A stretch of 64,000 nucleotides of DNA from Nocardiopsis ganjiahuensis DSM 45031 (GTDB lineage: Bacteria; Actinomycetota; Actinomycetes; Streptosporangiales; Streptosporangiaceae). The notes beneath the pieces are model-generated. The model ran no database searches and had not been told where the DNA came from. It saw only the letters and a program-made list of their open reading frames with translations. How positions within the stretch are numbered: position 1 is the first letter of the stretch; the number at the start of each line of letters is the position of its first letter. Made by a program: the position numbers and the translations under genes. The stretch lies in NCBI RefSeq assembly GCF_000341085.1, contig NZ_ANBA01000015.1, positions 62,001-126,000 of the forward strand. The letters run 5' to 3'. Of this stretch, positions 51,824 through 59,515 are shown one piece after another.

Positions 51824-52301
51824 CCTGGGCTGCTGCCCTGTCCGGCCTCGTCGGCCTGACAAGAAAAACTCTAGCGCATGTTCGGGAGTGATCGACGCAC
51901 CCGAACCCGCCCAGCGGGGCCGCGGGCATGTGATCGAGGTCACACATGGCGATCGGCGGGTTCCCACAGGATTCCTTTACCGACCGCGATCCCCGCAATG
52001 AGTAGGAGTTCCCGCTTCTGTGGACCCTCCCGACGCGACCGCGGATTGACCTCCGCGTGACACGGGCCACTCATCATGGGGAAATCTTTGGTTTCCCCTG
52101 GTCATTACAGTGACGAAGGATCGTGGTGCCGCCCTGCGGCGCGCTGGACCCGCTGGGCGGGCAGCGAGACCTCCGGTCCCACCGACCAAGAAAGTCTCCG
52201 TACTCACGTCATAGTCCGCGGACAGCCGCGTTGGAGCGAGTGAGACGGCAACCGGCCCGCGACCCAGGACTCTGGGCCGGACGAGAAAAGGTTTGGCGAA
52301 C
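51824..52301. promoter_or_regulatory. Long upstream region of ssgB
   Basis: A 478-bp gap between tRNA-Val and ssgB without a gene. It holds a CRP-type palindrome (51929-51944), a GGGGAAA/TTTCCCC inverted repeat (52078-52098) and AT-richer stretches near 51850 and 52085-52125 that could be promoters. The length fits a developmentally regulated gene. Confidence 0.5.
51929..51944. promoter_or_regulatory. Consensus CRP/cAMP-receptor-type binding site
   Basis: TGTGATCGAGGTCACA matches TGTGA-N6-TCACA exactly, the consensus shared by E. coli and actinobacterial CRP proteins. It is 358 bp before ssgB and about 105 bp upstream of the tRNA-Val 5' end. The regulated target is uncertain. Confidence 0.6.
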
Positions 52302-52724
52302 ATGAACAGTAGCGACACCACTGCCACCGCCGAGCTGGGCCTGCGACTCGTGGTCCCGGAGCGCACTGCGGTTCCCCTCGTCGCGCAACTCGACTACAGC
52401 GCTGACGACCCCTACGCGATCCGCGTCGCGTTCCACACCGGCGAGGACACCCCCGTCGAGTGGATCTTCGCGCGCGAGCTCCTCACCGTGGGCATCGTGC
52501 GCCCCGTCGGCGAGGGCGACGTCCGCGTGTGGCCCTCCAAGGACGACGGCGGGGACCGCACGGTCAGCATCGCGCTCTCCTCGCCCTTCGGCCAGGCCGA
52601 GTTCGACACCCAGGTCTCCCCGCTGGCGGAGTTCCTCCACCGCACCTACGAGATCGTCCCCGCGGGCCAGGAGGGCCAGTTCGTGGACCTCGACGAGGAG
52701 ATCCAGCAGCACCTGCACTCCTGA
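52302..52724 (+). CDS. ssgB: SsgA/SsgB-family sporulation and cell-division protein
   Basis: A 140-aa SsgA-like protein restricted to sporulating actinomycetes. The body matches SsgB: LRLVVPERTAVPLVAQLDYS, YAIRVAFHTGEDTPVEWIFARELL, and the C-terminal FLHRTYEIVPAGQE. SsgB helps recruit and position FtsZ at septa during sporulation in the aerial hyphae. ATG 52302 has an AAAGG site about ten bases upstream; a TTG three codons earlier is less likely. The gene is transcribed alone with a long upstream region carrying a CRP-type site and ends at a strong terminator shared with the convergent gene. Confidence 0.93.
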   Translation: MNSSDTTATAELGLRLVVPERTAVPLVAQLDYSADDPYAIRVAFHTGEDTPVEWIFARELLTVGIVRPVGEGDVRVWPSKDDGGDRTVSIALSSPFGQAEFDTQVSPLAEFLHRTYEIVPAGQEGQFVDLDEEIQQHLHS

Positions 52725-52752
52725 GGGCCCGCCTCCTGCTCCGCGCACCAGA

Positions 52753-52800
52753 ACAGAAGGTCACCCGCCGGTGACCCGGAGACAGAAGGTCATCCGCCGG
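52753..52800. repeat. 29-bp-period direct repeat downstream of ssgB
   Basis: ACAGAAGGTCACCCGCCGG (52753-52771) recurs at 52782-52800 with one change (C to T). It lies in the 3' gap before the terminator. Confidence 0.7.
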
Positions 52801-52834
52801 ACGACCCGCGGACCGCGGTGATCCGGCAGAACCG

Positions 52835-52866
52835 GGGAGGGACGGCGCCTGGGCGCCGTCCCTCCC
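52835..52866. terminator. Strong bidirectional terminator
   Basis: GGGAGGGACGGCGC (52835-52848), loop CTGG, then its perfect 14-base complement (52853-52866). It lies between convergent ssgB and the PLP-enzyme gene. Confidence 0.85.
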
Positions 52867-52912
52867 TCTCGTGCTCCCACCCGTCACTCCTGTGTCACGG
52901 GCGGGCCCTGCC

Positions 52913-53755
52913 TCACGGGTCGATGTCGGCCGCGGAGCGCTCCGCGAACACGGCCATCGCCTTCGCCGTGACCGGGCCCGGCTCGGCCGACACCCGCTGG
53001 TCGTCGATGTTGAGGATCGGCTGCACGTCACGGCCGGTGGAGGTCAGGAAGGCCTCGGTGATCTCGGGGAGCCGCTCCATGGGAACGTCCTCCTCCTCAC
53101 CGCCGAACCACTCCAGGACCAGTTCCCGGGTGATGCCCGCCAGCGGACCGGCCGACAGCGGAGGGGTGACGAGCCTGCCGTCGAGCACCACGAAGACGTT
53201 GCTTCCGGTGCCCTCGCACAGGTTCCCGCCGATGTTGCGGAAGACCGCCTCGGTGGCACCGCGCTCACGCGCGTAGGCCAGGGCGCGCACGTTGTCCGCG
53301 TAGGAGGTGGTCTTGAGCCCGGCCAGCGCACCGAACTCGTTGCGGGGCCACGGCGCCAGGGCCACGTCCGTGGCCGGGGCGATGCCGGGGAAGGGACCCA
53401 GCGCCACGATCGCGGTCTGCTCCCCCTGGCCCCGGTCCGAACCGAGCGGCCCTGCCCCGTCCGTGACGGTGATGCGCACACGGGCGTCGGGCAGCTCCGG
53501 GTTGGCGGCCACGGCCTGGGCCACACCGTCCGCGATCAGTTCGAGGTCGGGTTCGTCCATGCCCAGCCCCTGCGCGGAGCGGGCCAGACGCTTCAGGTGA
53601 CGGGTGAGCGCGAACGGCCTTCCGTTCTGCGCGCGCACCGTCTCGAAGACGCCGTCCCCGACCGTGATGCCGTGGTCGGCCACGGGGATACGCGCGTCCT
53701 TCTCCTCCAGCACGGCGCCGCGGCCGTAACCGGCGCCGGCGATCCACACCCTCAT
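52913..53755 (-). CDS. Class IV PLP enzyme (aminodeoxychorismate lyase / branched-chain aminotransferase-like)
   Basis: A 280-aa fold-type IV PLP protein. The start VWIAGAGYGRGAVLEEKDARI, DHGITVGDGVFETVRA, the PLP-binding Lys in LAGLKTTSYADNVRAL and the phosphate-binding TGSNVFVV region with PLSAGPLAGITR are as in PabC and D-amino-acid/branched-chain aminotransferases. The length and FETVRA motif favour 4-amino-4-deoxychorismate lyase (folate synthesis), but an aminotransferase is possible. ATG 53755 has GGGGG upstream; the in-frame TTG four codons earlier is less likely. It is monocistronic, convergent with ssgB. Confidence 0.85.
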   Translation of the reverse strand: MRVWIAGAGYGRGAVLEEKDARIPVADHGITVGDGVFETVRAQNGRPFALTRHLKRLARSAQGLGMDEPDLELIADGVAQAVAANPELPDARVRITVTDGAGPLGSDRGQGEQTAIVALGPFPGIAPATDVALAPWPRNEFGALAGLKTTSYADNVRALAYARERGATEAVFRNIGGNLCEGTGSNVFVVLDGRLVTPPLSAGPLAGITRELVLEWFGGEEEDVPMERLPEITEAFLTSTGRDVQPILNIDDQRVSAEPGPVTAKAMAVFAERSAADIDP

Positions 53756-54155
53756 TCCAACCCCCAAGTTCTCAAGGGCCCTGGTCGGGCCGGTGACACC
53801 TCGAATCCTCCCACCTCAACCCCTCACCTCGCCTGGTGATCCCCCGGACCGGCCCCTACCCGCCGGGGTCGCACGTTGGCAAGTCCCCTGTCCGGCACCG
53901 GCCGCCGGTCCGGTCTCCCCACTCTTTTCAGGGAACCGTCACCACTGGTCAGAGTCGTTATCCACCAGGGGCGGCCCACCCGGAACCGATGGCTGCAGCC
54001 GGACAGATAAGTTACGAATGACTATCATCTGGGCAACGCTTATGCGGGGCCGGTGGCAACCCCTCGAGCCACTTCTCCAGCCGGTACACGTGAAGCGCCC
54101 CGAAGCGCGCGTGCCCCCTCCACGCACGCCCACACCAGACACAGCAAAGAGAGAC
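53756..54155. promoter_or_regulatory. Divergent upstream region of the PLP enzyme and roadblock genes
   Basis: About 400 bp without a credible gene. AT-richer stretches at 53990-54045 (ATAAGTTACGAATGACTATC) are the best promoter candidates for the roadblock gene. No operator repeat stands out. Confidence 0.4.
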
Positions 54156-54587
54156 ATGACCCCATCGAGCACCGCCCGCGGCGAACTCAGCTGGCTGCTG
54201 GACGACCTCCTCACCCGCGCCTCGGGCACACAACACGCCATCGTCCTGTCCACCGACGGCCTCCTCATGGCGACCTCCAGCGGACTGGACCGCCCCGCCG
54301 CCGAACACCTCTCGGCCATCGCCTCCGGCCTGCACAGCCTGGCCGGCGGAGCCAGCAAGCAGTTCTCCGCGGGGAACATCCGGCAGAGCATCATCGAGAT
54401 GGACCGCGCCTTCCTCTTCGTGGCCGCCGCCGGTGAGGGCGCGTGCATGGCCCTCATGTCGGACGCCGACAGCGACGTGGGCCTGATCGCCTACGAGATG
54501 AACAAGGTGATCGAGAGGGTCGGCCAGTACCTGTCCGCCCCGCCCCGACCCGACATGCCCTCCTCCCCCGCGCACGTGGAGAAGTAG
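54156..54587 (+). CDS. Roadblock/LC7 domain protein (CvnB-like), orphan
   Basis: A 143-aa protein that is one roadblock/LC7 domain (residues 8-120; ELSWLLDDLLTRASGTQHA, VLSTDGLLMATSSGL, YEMNKVIERVGQYL). In actinomycetes such CvnB proteins are usually encoded in conservons next to a membrane kinase (CvnA), a DUF742 protein (CvnC) and a small GTPase (CvnD), and act on the GTPase. None of these is adjacent here. ATG 54156 follows AAAGAGAG. A solo gene suggests that it partners with a conservon elsewhere or has its own role in signalling or polarity. Confidence 0.9.
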   Translation: MTPSSTARGELSWLLDDLLTRASGTQHAIVLSTDGLLMATSSGLDRPAAEHLSAIASGLHSLAGGASKQFSAGNIRQSIIEMDRAFLFVAAAGEGACMALMSDADSDVGLIAYEMNKVIERVGQYLSAPPRPDMPSSPAHVEK

Positions 54588-54746
54588 CTCCTGCCGCCGC
54601 GGCGGGCCGGCCAGGCCTGCCACGGCAGAGCGCGGAACCCCCTGGGAGAAGCCGATTTCGCACTTCCCCCAACTTCCGCTAGAGTTCTTAACGCAGCGAG
54701 GGACGCGGCGCCGGGAAAACCGGAGCCGCACCGAAGCACTCGCCGC

Positions 54747-54819
54747 GCGGACGTGGCTCAGCTGGTAGAGCATCACCTTGCCAAGGTGAGGGTCGCGGGT
54801 TCGAATCCCGTCGTCCGCT
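54747..54819 (+). tRNA. tRNA-Gly (anticodon GCC), copy 1
   Basis: A 73-nt cloverleaf with acceptor GCGGACG/CGTCCGC, anticodon stem-loop CACCT-TGCCAA-GGTG reading GCC, T-arm GCGGG-TTCGAAT-CCCGT and discriminator T. Confidence 0.96.
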
Positions 54820-54890
54820 CGAGCGATTCGCATAGTGCCGCTTCAGGTGGCACAATCGGATCGGATCGGGGAGAGCATCCCGGATCACAC

Positions 54891-54963
54891 GCGGACGTGG
54901 CTCAGCTGGTAGAGCATCACCTTGCCAAGGTGAGGGTCGCGGGTTCGAATCCCGTCGTCCGCT
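54891..54963 (+). tRNA. tRNA-Gly (anticodon GCC), copy 2
   Basis: Identical to copy 1 over all 73 nt. Confidence 0.96.
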
Positions 54964-55034
54964 CGAGCGATTCGCATAGTGCCGCTTCAGGTGGCACAAT
55001 CGGATCGGATCGGGGAGAGCATCCCGGATCACAC

Positions 55035-55107
55035 GCGGACGTGGCTCAGCTGGTAGAGCATCACCTTGCCAAGGTGAGGGTCGCGGGTTCGAATCCCGTC
55101 GTCCGCT
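55035..55107 (+). tRNA. tRNA-Gly (anticodon GCC), copy 3
   Basis: Identical to copies 1 and 2 over all 73 nt. Confidence 0.96.
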
Positions 55108-55156
55108 CGGAGAAAGGCACGCGTGGGTGCCGCTCGGTTCCCCCGTGCTTCTGCAA

Positions 55157-55228
55157 GCCGGAGTGGCCGAGTGGTTGAGGCAAGGGACTGCAAATCCCTG
55201 CACACGGGTTCGATTCCCGTCTCCGGCT
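55157..55228 (+). tRNA. tRNA-Cys (anticodon GCA)
   Basis: A 72-nt cloverleaf with acceptor GCCGGAG/CTCCGGC, anticodon stem GGGA/TCCC with GCA in the loop, T-arm ACGGG-TTCGATT-CCCGT and discriminator T. Confidence 0.95.
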
Positions 55229-55251
55229 CCACGGGCACCACATTTCCATAA

Positions 55252-55325
55252 GGGCGATTAGCTCAGTTGGCTAGAGCACTACCTCGACACGGTAGGGGTC
55301 ACAGGTTCGAGTCCTGTATCGCCCA
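55252..55325 (+). tRNA. tRNA-Val (anticodon GAC), integration target
   Basis: A 74-nt cloverleaf with acceptor GGGCGAT/ATCGCCC, anticodon stem CTACC/GGTAG with loop TCGACAC, T-arm ACAGG-TTCGAGT-CCTGT. Its last 36 nt plus one base recur at 59279, marking an integrated element. Confidence 0.96.
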
Positions 55326-55326
55326 C
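55290..55326. repeat. att direct repeat, left (3' half of tRNA-Val)
   Basis: A 37-bp sequence from the anticodon stem to the tRNA end, identical to 59279-59315. Confidence 0.92.
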
Positions 55327-55332
55327 AAGCAG

Positions 55333-55360
55333 AAGGCGGGTTCCTCCGGGAGCCCGCCTT
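55333..55360 (+). terminator. Terminator downstream of tRNA-Val
   Basis: AAGGCGGG (55333-55340) pairs with CCCGCCTT (55353-55360). It lies inside the island's left end, so it was presumably brought in with the element. Confidence 0.75.
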
Positions 55361-55567
55361 CGCTGTTTCCACAACAGTGCCCTTCGAGGGTCGGCGCCAT
55401 GCCGAACAGCCGCTCCCGCTCCTTGTTCGTGAGAGCGCCCACACACCGCATCCACCGGGTCTCGGGCACCGTGGGTACGCTCTTCTCCATCTCCTCGGCA
55501 ACCATCTCGCAGATGCGCTTCACCCCCGGGAGCGTGGGCCCCAGCCCCGCAGCTGGAGACCGACAGC

Positions 55568-56491
55568 TCACCCAGCCTGCATCGCAGCCTGCTTAGCGTC
55601 CTCGCGGCGGTAGCGGCCTGGAGCGGTGCCGTGGATCCGCTTGAAGGCCTTCGCGAACGCGTACTCCGAGCTGTAGCCGACGTACCTGGCGACAGCCGAC
55701 AACGGTTCTTCGCCGCCGCGCAGTCGCCGTGCGGCCGTGACCATCCGCCACCGCGTGAGATACGCCAGTGGCGACTCGCCCACGTCGGCAGTGAACCGGC
55801 GAGCGAACGTCGCCCGGGACATGCCCGCGTGGGCGGCCAACTCCTCGACCGTCCACTGTCGGCCCGGGTGCTCGTGCATCTCGCCGAGCGTCGCGGCCAG
55901 GCCGGGATCGCGCAGTGCCGAAGCCCAGCCCGCGCCGCCCCTGTCCTGTTCCGACAGCCACGCCCGCAGGATGTACACCAGCAGGGCGTCCAGGAGCGCG
56001 GGCGCCACCGCGTCACCGCCCGGTCGGCCTTCGTCCAGCTCGGCGGTCAGCAGGTCCACGATCGCACGGAGCTGCGGATGGCGGCCCAGCTGTGCGGGCA
56101 CGTGCACGACCTCGGGAAGGCTGTCGAGCAGCGGGTGCGACCAGTCACGCTCGAACTCGTACACCCCGCACAGCAGCGCCGTCCGCATCCCGGGGCCCTC
56201 CACGATCTGCGGCTCCCCGGGGCCCGCGACCTCGGTCAGCGGCGTCTCGGGGCTGTCGGCCAGGCCGTGTCCCATATCCCCGTACAGGAACACCACGTCG
56301 CCGACCGAGAGCGGCGTCGGATCCCCCTGGCGCGGAAGGAGCCAACACGACCCCTGCAGCACCATGTGGAATCCGGCCCCGGCCAACTTCGGATACGAGC
56401 GCCCCCAGGGCGCGTGCCGCACGGTCGTCCCGAACCCGGGCCGGCCCACGCGGGTCGCGGCGATCATGTCACTCAACACGTCCATGTGCAT
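55568..56491 (-). CDS. AraC family regulator (cupin sensor domain), island gene
   Basis: A 307-aa regulator with an AraC-type cupin_6 ligand domain (residues 1-190; RPGFGTTVRHAPWGRSYPKL, VFLYGDMGHGLADSP) and a C-terminal double HTH (205-300; WTVEELAAHAGMSRATFARRF; VARYVGYSSEYAFAKAFKR). ATG 56491 follows GGAGG. It is divergent from the MFS exporter with 138 bp between, so it likely activates the exporter and oxidoreductase in response to a compound they handle. It is the left-most gene of the tRNA-Val island. Confidence 0.9.
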   Translation of the reverse strand: MHMDVLSDMIAATRVGRPGFGTTVRHAPWGRSYPKLAGAGFHMVLQGSCWLLPRQGDPTPLSVGDVVFLYGDMGHGLADSPETPLTEVAGPGEPQIVEGPGMRTALLCGVYEFERDWSHPLLDSLPEVVHVPAQLGRHPQLRAIVDLLTAELDEGRPGGDAVAPALLDALLVYILRAWLSEQDRGGAGWASALRDPGLAATLGEMHEHPGRQWTVEELAAHAGMSRATFARRFTADVGESPLAYLTRWRMVTAARRLRGGEEPLSAVARYVGYSSEYAFAKAFKRIHGTAPGRYRREDAKQAAMQAG

Positions 56492-56629
56492 ATCCTAACC
56501 TCCGGATCGGTGAGTGTTTCGGACATCCATCTGCGCCTCACGATCATTGTTGCGCTCATTTCAGCTCCGTAATGTCAGTTGGGAGCGGGCCGACCGGCCC
56601 GCACTGCGAATGCGACGGAAGGCATGACG

Positions 56630-58105
56630 ATGGGACAGCGAGCGGCAACGACTCGACAGGCGGCACCGGCAACCGGGCGCGGATGGGCGATGGGCGTGCT
56701 GCTCGCCATGCAGCTCATGGTCATCCTCGACGGCACCATCGTCACGGTGGCGCTCCCGACCATCCAGGACGACCTCGGCTTCACCGACTCGGGCCTGGCC
56801 TGGGTCGTCAATGCCTACCTCATCGCCTTCGCCGGGCTCCTGCTCCTGTCCGGGCGCCTGGGCGACCTCCTCGGCGGCAAGAGGGTGTTCATCGCCGGGC
56901 TGGCGACCTTCACCCTCGCCTCCGTCCTCGCCGGACTCGCGGTCAACCCCGCCATGCTCATTGCCGGTCGCTTCGGCCAAGGCGTCGGTGGAGCCATGGC
57001 CTCCGCAGTCATCCTCGGCATGATCGTCGCGCTCTACCCCCGACCCGGTGAACAGGCCAAGGCCATGGGCATCTACAGCTTCGTCTCCGCAGGCGGCGGC
57101 GCGATCGGCCTCATCGCAGGCGGTGTCATCACCCAGACCCTCGGCTGGGAAAGCGCGTTCCTCGTCAACGTCCCCATCGGCATCGCCACCCTCGTCCTCG
57201 CGCTCCGCTTCATCACCGGGCAGCCCGGCATCGGCTTCGACAAGGGCGCCGACCTCCTCGGGGCGGCCCTCGTCACTATCGGCCTCTCACTCGGCGTCTA
57301 CACCATCGCCCAGATCGCCGAACCCGAATCCACCACCGGACGCTCGCTCGGACTCGGCGCAATCGCCGTGGCCCTCCTCATCGGATTCCTCTGGCGCCAG
57401 ACCAGAGCCGCCACCCCGCTGCTGCCCCTGCGCATCTTCCGCGACCGCCGGCTCTCCACCGCCAACCTTGTGGTCGTCACCATCTTCGTCGCCGGTTTCG
57501 GCTTCCAGTTCCTCGGGGCCCTCTACCTCCAGCGGGTGCTCGGTCTCGACTCATTGCACACCGGCCTGGCGTTCCTCCCCGCCCCGGTGACACTCGGCAT
57601 CACCTCTCTGTTCCTGTCATCCAGGCTCACCGGCCGATTCGGCATCCGCAAGGTCCTGATGTCCGGAATGACGGCACTGGCCGCCGGACTCCTGCTCCTG
57701 AGCCGCGTTCCGGAGCAGGGGAACTACTTCGCCGACGTCATGCCTGCCCTCTTCATCATGGGCGTGGGCATGGGCCTGGCGCTCCCGGCGGCGATCATGG
57801 CCGCGATGTCCGGCGCCGCTCCCGAAGACCAGGGCCTGGCATCGGGGCTCAACAACACCGCACAGCAGGCGGGTGGCGCAATCGGTCTCGCCGTTCTCGC
57901 TACTGCCGCAGCCGCTGTCACTGCGGACCGGATCGAGTCCGGCACCGCTGCCATGACCGCCCTGCGCGACGGATACAGCCTGGCGTTCCTCATCGCGGCC
58001 GGAGTCGTGGCAGCTGGAACGGTCCTCACCGCCTTCGCCCTGCGCACCCCCGCCACACCTGAGACCGCCGCCGAAGAATCCGAACCCGCGACCGCGGCCC
58101 TCTGA
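56630..58105 (+). CDS. MFS exporter, DHA2 (14-TM, EmrB/QacA) family, island gene
   Basis: A 491-aa drug:proton antiporter-type membrane protein with about 14 hydrophobic helices. DHA2 motifs are visible: MVILDGTIVTVALPTI (motif D1) in helix 1, the loop GRLGDLLGGKRV (motif A), and motif C-like GAIGLIAGGVI in helix 5. ATG 56630 has GGAAGG at seven bases; ATG 56624 is too close to it. It probably exports toxic small molecules. The oxidoreductase follows 29 bp later on the same strand, suggesting co-transcription under the AraC protein. Confidence 0.92.
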   Translation: MGQRAATTRQAAPATGRGWAMGVLLAMQLMVILDGTIVTVALPTIQDDLGFTDSGLAWVVNAYLIAFAGLLLLSGRLGDLLGGKRVFIAGLATFTLASVLAGLAVNPAMLIAGRFGQGVGGAMASAVILGMIVALYPRPGEQAKAMGIYSFVSAGGGAIGLIAGGVITQTLGWESAFLVNVPIGIATLVLALRFITGQPGIGFDKGADLLGAALVTIGLSLGVYTIAQIAEPESTTGRSLGLGAIAVALLIGFLWRQTRAATPLLPLRIFRDRRLSTANLVVVTIFVAGFGFQFLGALYLQRVLGLDSLHTGLAFLPAPVTLGITSLFLSSRLTGRFGIRKVLMSGMTALAAGLLLLSRVPEQGNYFADVMPALFIMGVGMGLALPAAIMAAMSGAAPEDQGLASGLNNTAQQAGGAIGLAVLATAAAAVTADRIESGTAAMTALRDGYSLAFLIAAGVVAAGTVLTAFALRTPATPETAAEESEPATAAL

Positions 58106-58134
58106 CCCCTGCCACCGGACAAGGAAACAAGGCA

Positions 58135-59259
58135 ATGAACGAGAAGATCGCGATCGGCGTCATCGGAGCGCACGCCCAGCGAGGTTGGGCGAGGGCGGTG
58201 CACCTTGCGGCCCTGCGGGATTCACATGATTTCGACATCGTGGCCGTGGCGTCCACCGATGCGACACAAGCCGCCGAAGCGGCGGAGGCGTGGGGCGCCG
58301 AGCGTTCCTACGGGGACGCACACGCGCTGCTGGCCGACCCTGCGGTGGAGGCGGTGCTCATCGCCGTCCAGTTGCCGAAGCGCGACGACCTGGTCGCAGC
58401 GGCGATCGCCGCCGGCAAGCACGTGTACGTCGAATGGCCGCTGGCGCTGGACGCCGCGACCGCCGAGCGCTACCGCGACCTGGCCGCCGCAAAGGGCGTC
58501 CAGCACGCGGTCGGCCTGCAGACCCGCCACCACCCGGCGATCCGGTACCTGCACGAGCTCATCGCCCAAGGCGCTGTCGGCGACGTGCTCTCGGCCTCGC
58601 TCCACTATTCGATCGGCGCGGCCGAGGAATGGTCCGAGCGGTACGCCGACCTGTTCGACGCGACCAAGGGCGTCAACCACCTCGCGGTGGTCGGCGGGCA
58701 CGCGATGGACCAGTTCGCGCACGCGCTCGGCCGTCTCACAGCGCTGTCGGGCCGGCTCGCGACCCGCATCCCCGAAGTGACGATCACGGAGACCGGTGAG
58801 CGGTTGAAGGTCACGTCGCCCGACCAGATCCTGGTCCACGGCGTCCTGGAATCGGGCGCGCCTGCTTCGGTCCACATCATGACCGGCGGTCCCGCCGGCG
58901 CCGGGTACCGCATCGAGGTGCAGGGCCGCACCGGCCGTCTGGTCCTGGAATCGGCGGACGACTCGCTGGTCGCTCCCCGCTACCAACTGCGGAAGACGAC
59001 CACGGGCGACACCGCGGTGCTCCCGGTACCGGAGCGCTTCTGGACCAAGGGCTCCGACAACCCTTCGCCCGCCGCGAATGCGGGGGAGGTCTACCGGGGA
59101 TTCGCCGCCGCGATCCGGACCGGCGCGGCGCACGAACCGAACTTCGACACCGCCATCGCCGTGCACCGCACGCAGGACGCCATCCGCCGCTCGAACGAAA
59201 GCGGCGCGAGCGAACTCGTCCAGCCAGGAGAACCAGAGGAAGACAACGGTTCACTCTGA
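58135..59259 (+). CDS. Gfo/Idh/MocA family oxidoreductase, island gene
   Basis: A 374-aa NAD(P)-dependent dehydrogenase. The Rossmann N-domain starts IAIGVIGAHAQRGWARAVHL and has the EKP-like HVYVEWPLAL (the usual Lys is Trp here). The C-terminal Gfo/Idh domain (about 125-370) includes NHLAVVGGHAMDQFAHAL with the catalytic His region. The altered EWP motif resembles Gal80p-like members, so catalytic activity is uncertain. ATG 58135 follows AAGGAAACAAGG. The gene ends 19 bp before the right att repeat, making it the last gene of the island. Confidence 0.88.
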   Translation: MNEKIAIGVIGAHAQRGWARAVHLAALRDSHDFDIVAVASTDATQAAEAAEAWGAERSYGDAHALLADPAVEAVLIAVQLPKRDDLVAAAIAAGKHVYVEWPLALDAATAERYRDLAAAKGVQHAVGLQTRHHPAIRYLHELIAQGAVGDVLSASLHYSIGAAEEWSERYADLFDATKGVNHLAVVGGHAMDQFAHALGRLTALSGRLATRIPEVTITETGERLKVTSPDQILVHGVLESGAPASVHIMTGGPAGAGYRIEVQGRTGRLVLESADDSLVAPRYQLRKTTTGDTAVLPVPERFWTKGSDNPSPAANAGEVYRGFAAAIRTGAAHEPNFDTAIAVHRTQDAIRRSNESGASELVQPGEPEEDNGSL

Positions 59260-59278
59260 TCTGCGCGGCAGGGGTCAG

Positions 59279-59315
59279 CGGTAGGGGTCACAGGTTCGAG
59301 TCCTGTATCGCCCAC
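59279..59315. repeat. att direct repeat, right (displaced tRNA-Val 3' end)
   Basis: Identical over 37 bp to 55290-55326. It contains the T-arm and acceptor 3' strand but no 5' half, so it is not a functional tRNA. Confidence 0.92.
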
Positions 59316-59344
59316 TTCATTACGGAACGACCCTGCTGGGGACC

Positions 59345-59500
59345 TTGAGCCTCCTCGGTGCGCGGGCCCCGGCCCAGGATCATCCGGGACAGCTGCTGGA
59401 TGATGTTGGGCCAGGCCGCCACCCCGATGAGCGTGAGGCGCAGCAGGTCCGGATGGTCGCGGTGGAACTCGTGGACGCGCCGGACGCAGTCGGCCGGGTC
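59345..59500 (-). pseudogene. Possible TetR-family C-terminal fragment
   Basis: The minus-strand frame encodes VRRVHEFHRDHPDLLRLTL followed by GVAAWPNIIQQLSRMI, which resembles the ligand-domain end of TetR regulators. No HTH part is present. It abuts the aldo-keto reductase fragment on the opposite strand just outside the island. The assignment is from pattern only. Confidence 0.4.
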
Positions 59501-59515
59501 GGTCTCCGCCTGGCG

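Larger units (their letters stand above)
54747..55107. repeat. 144-bp tandem array containing three identical tRNA-Gly genes
   Basis: The tRNA-Gly genes start at 54747, 54891 and 55035, exactly 144 bp apart. The 71-bp spacer after copy 1 is identical to that after copy 2, including its CGATTCGCATAGTGCCGCTT stretch. The third copy is followed by unrelated sequence. Confidence 0.95.
55327..59315. mobile_element. 4-kb genomic island at tRNA-Val, no integrase
   Basis: The segment between the 37-bp repeats carries a terminator, about 200 bp of apparently non-coding DNA (55361-55567), an AraC regulator, a divergent MFS exporter and a Gfo/Idh oxidoreductase. No integrase, excisionase or replication gene is inside, so it is either a shrunken remnant or was mobilised in trans. 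The duplicated tRNA 3' end at the right boundary is the hallmark of tyrosine-recombinase integration. Confidence 0.8.

Noticed and set aside
54753-55178. Plus-strand frame with three repeated 48-aa units across the tRNA-Gly array
   Set aside because: The apparent protein repeat is the translation of the tandem tRNA genes.
55299-55571. Minus-strand frame reading through the tRNA-Val gene
   Set aside because: It runs into the tRNA and its terminator, and shows no recognisable domain, although the stretch at 55380-55560 has fairly gene-like composition and might be a remnant.
59279-59315. Second tRNA-Val
   Set aside because: Only the 3' half is present; acceptor 5' strand, D-arm and the anticodon are missing. 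It is an att repeat.
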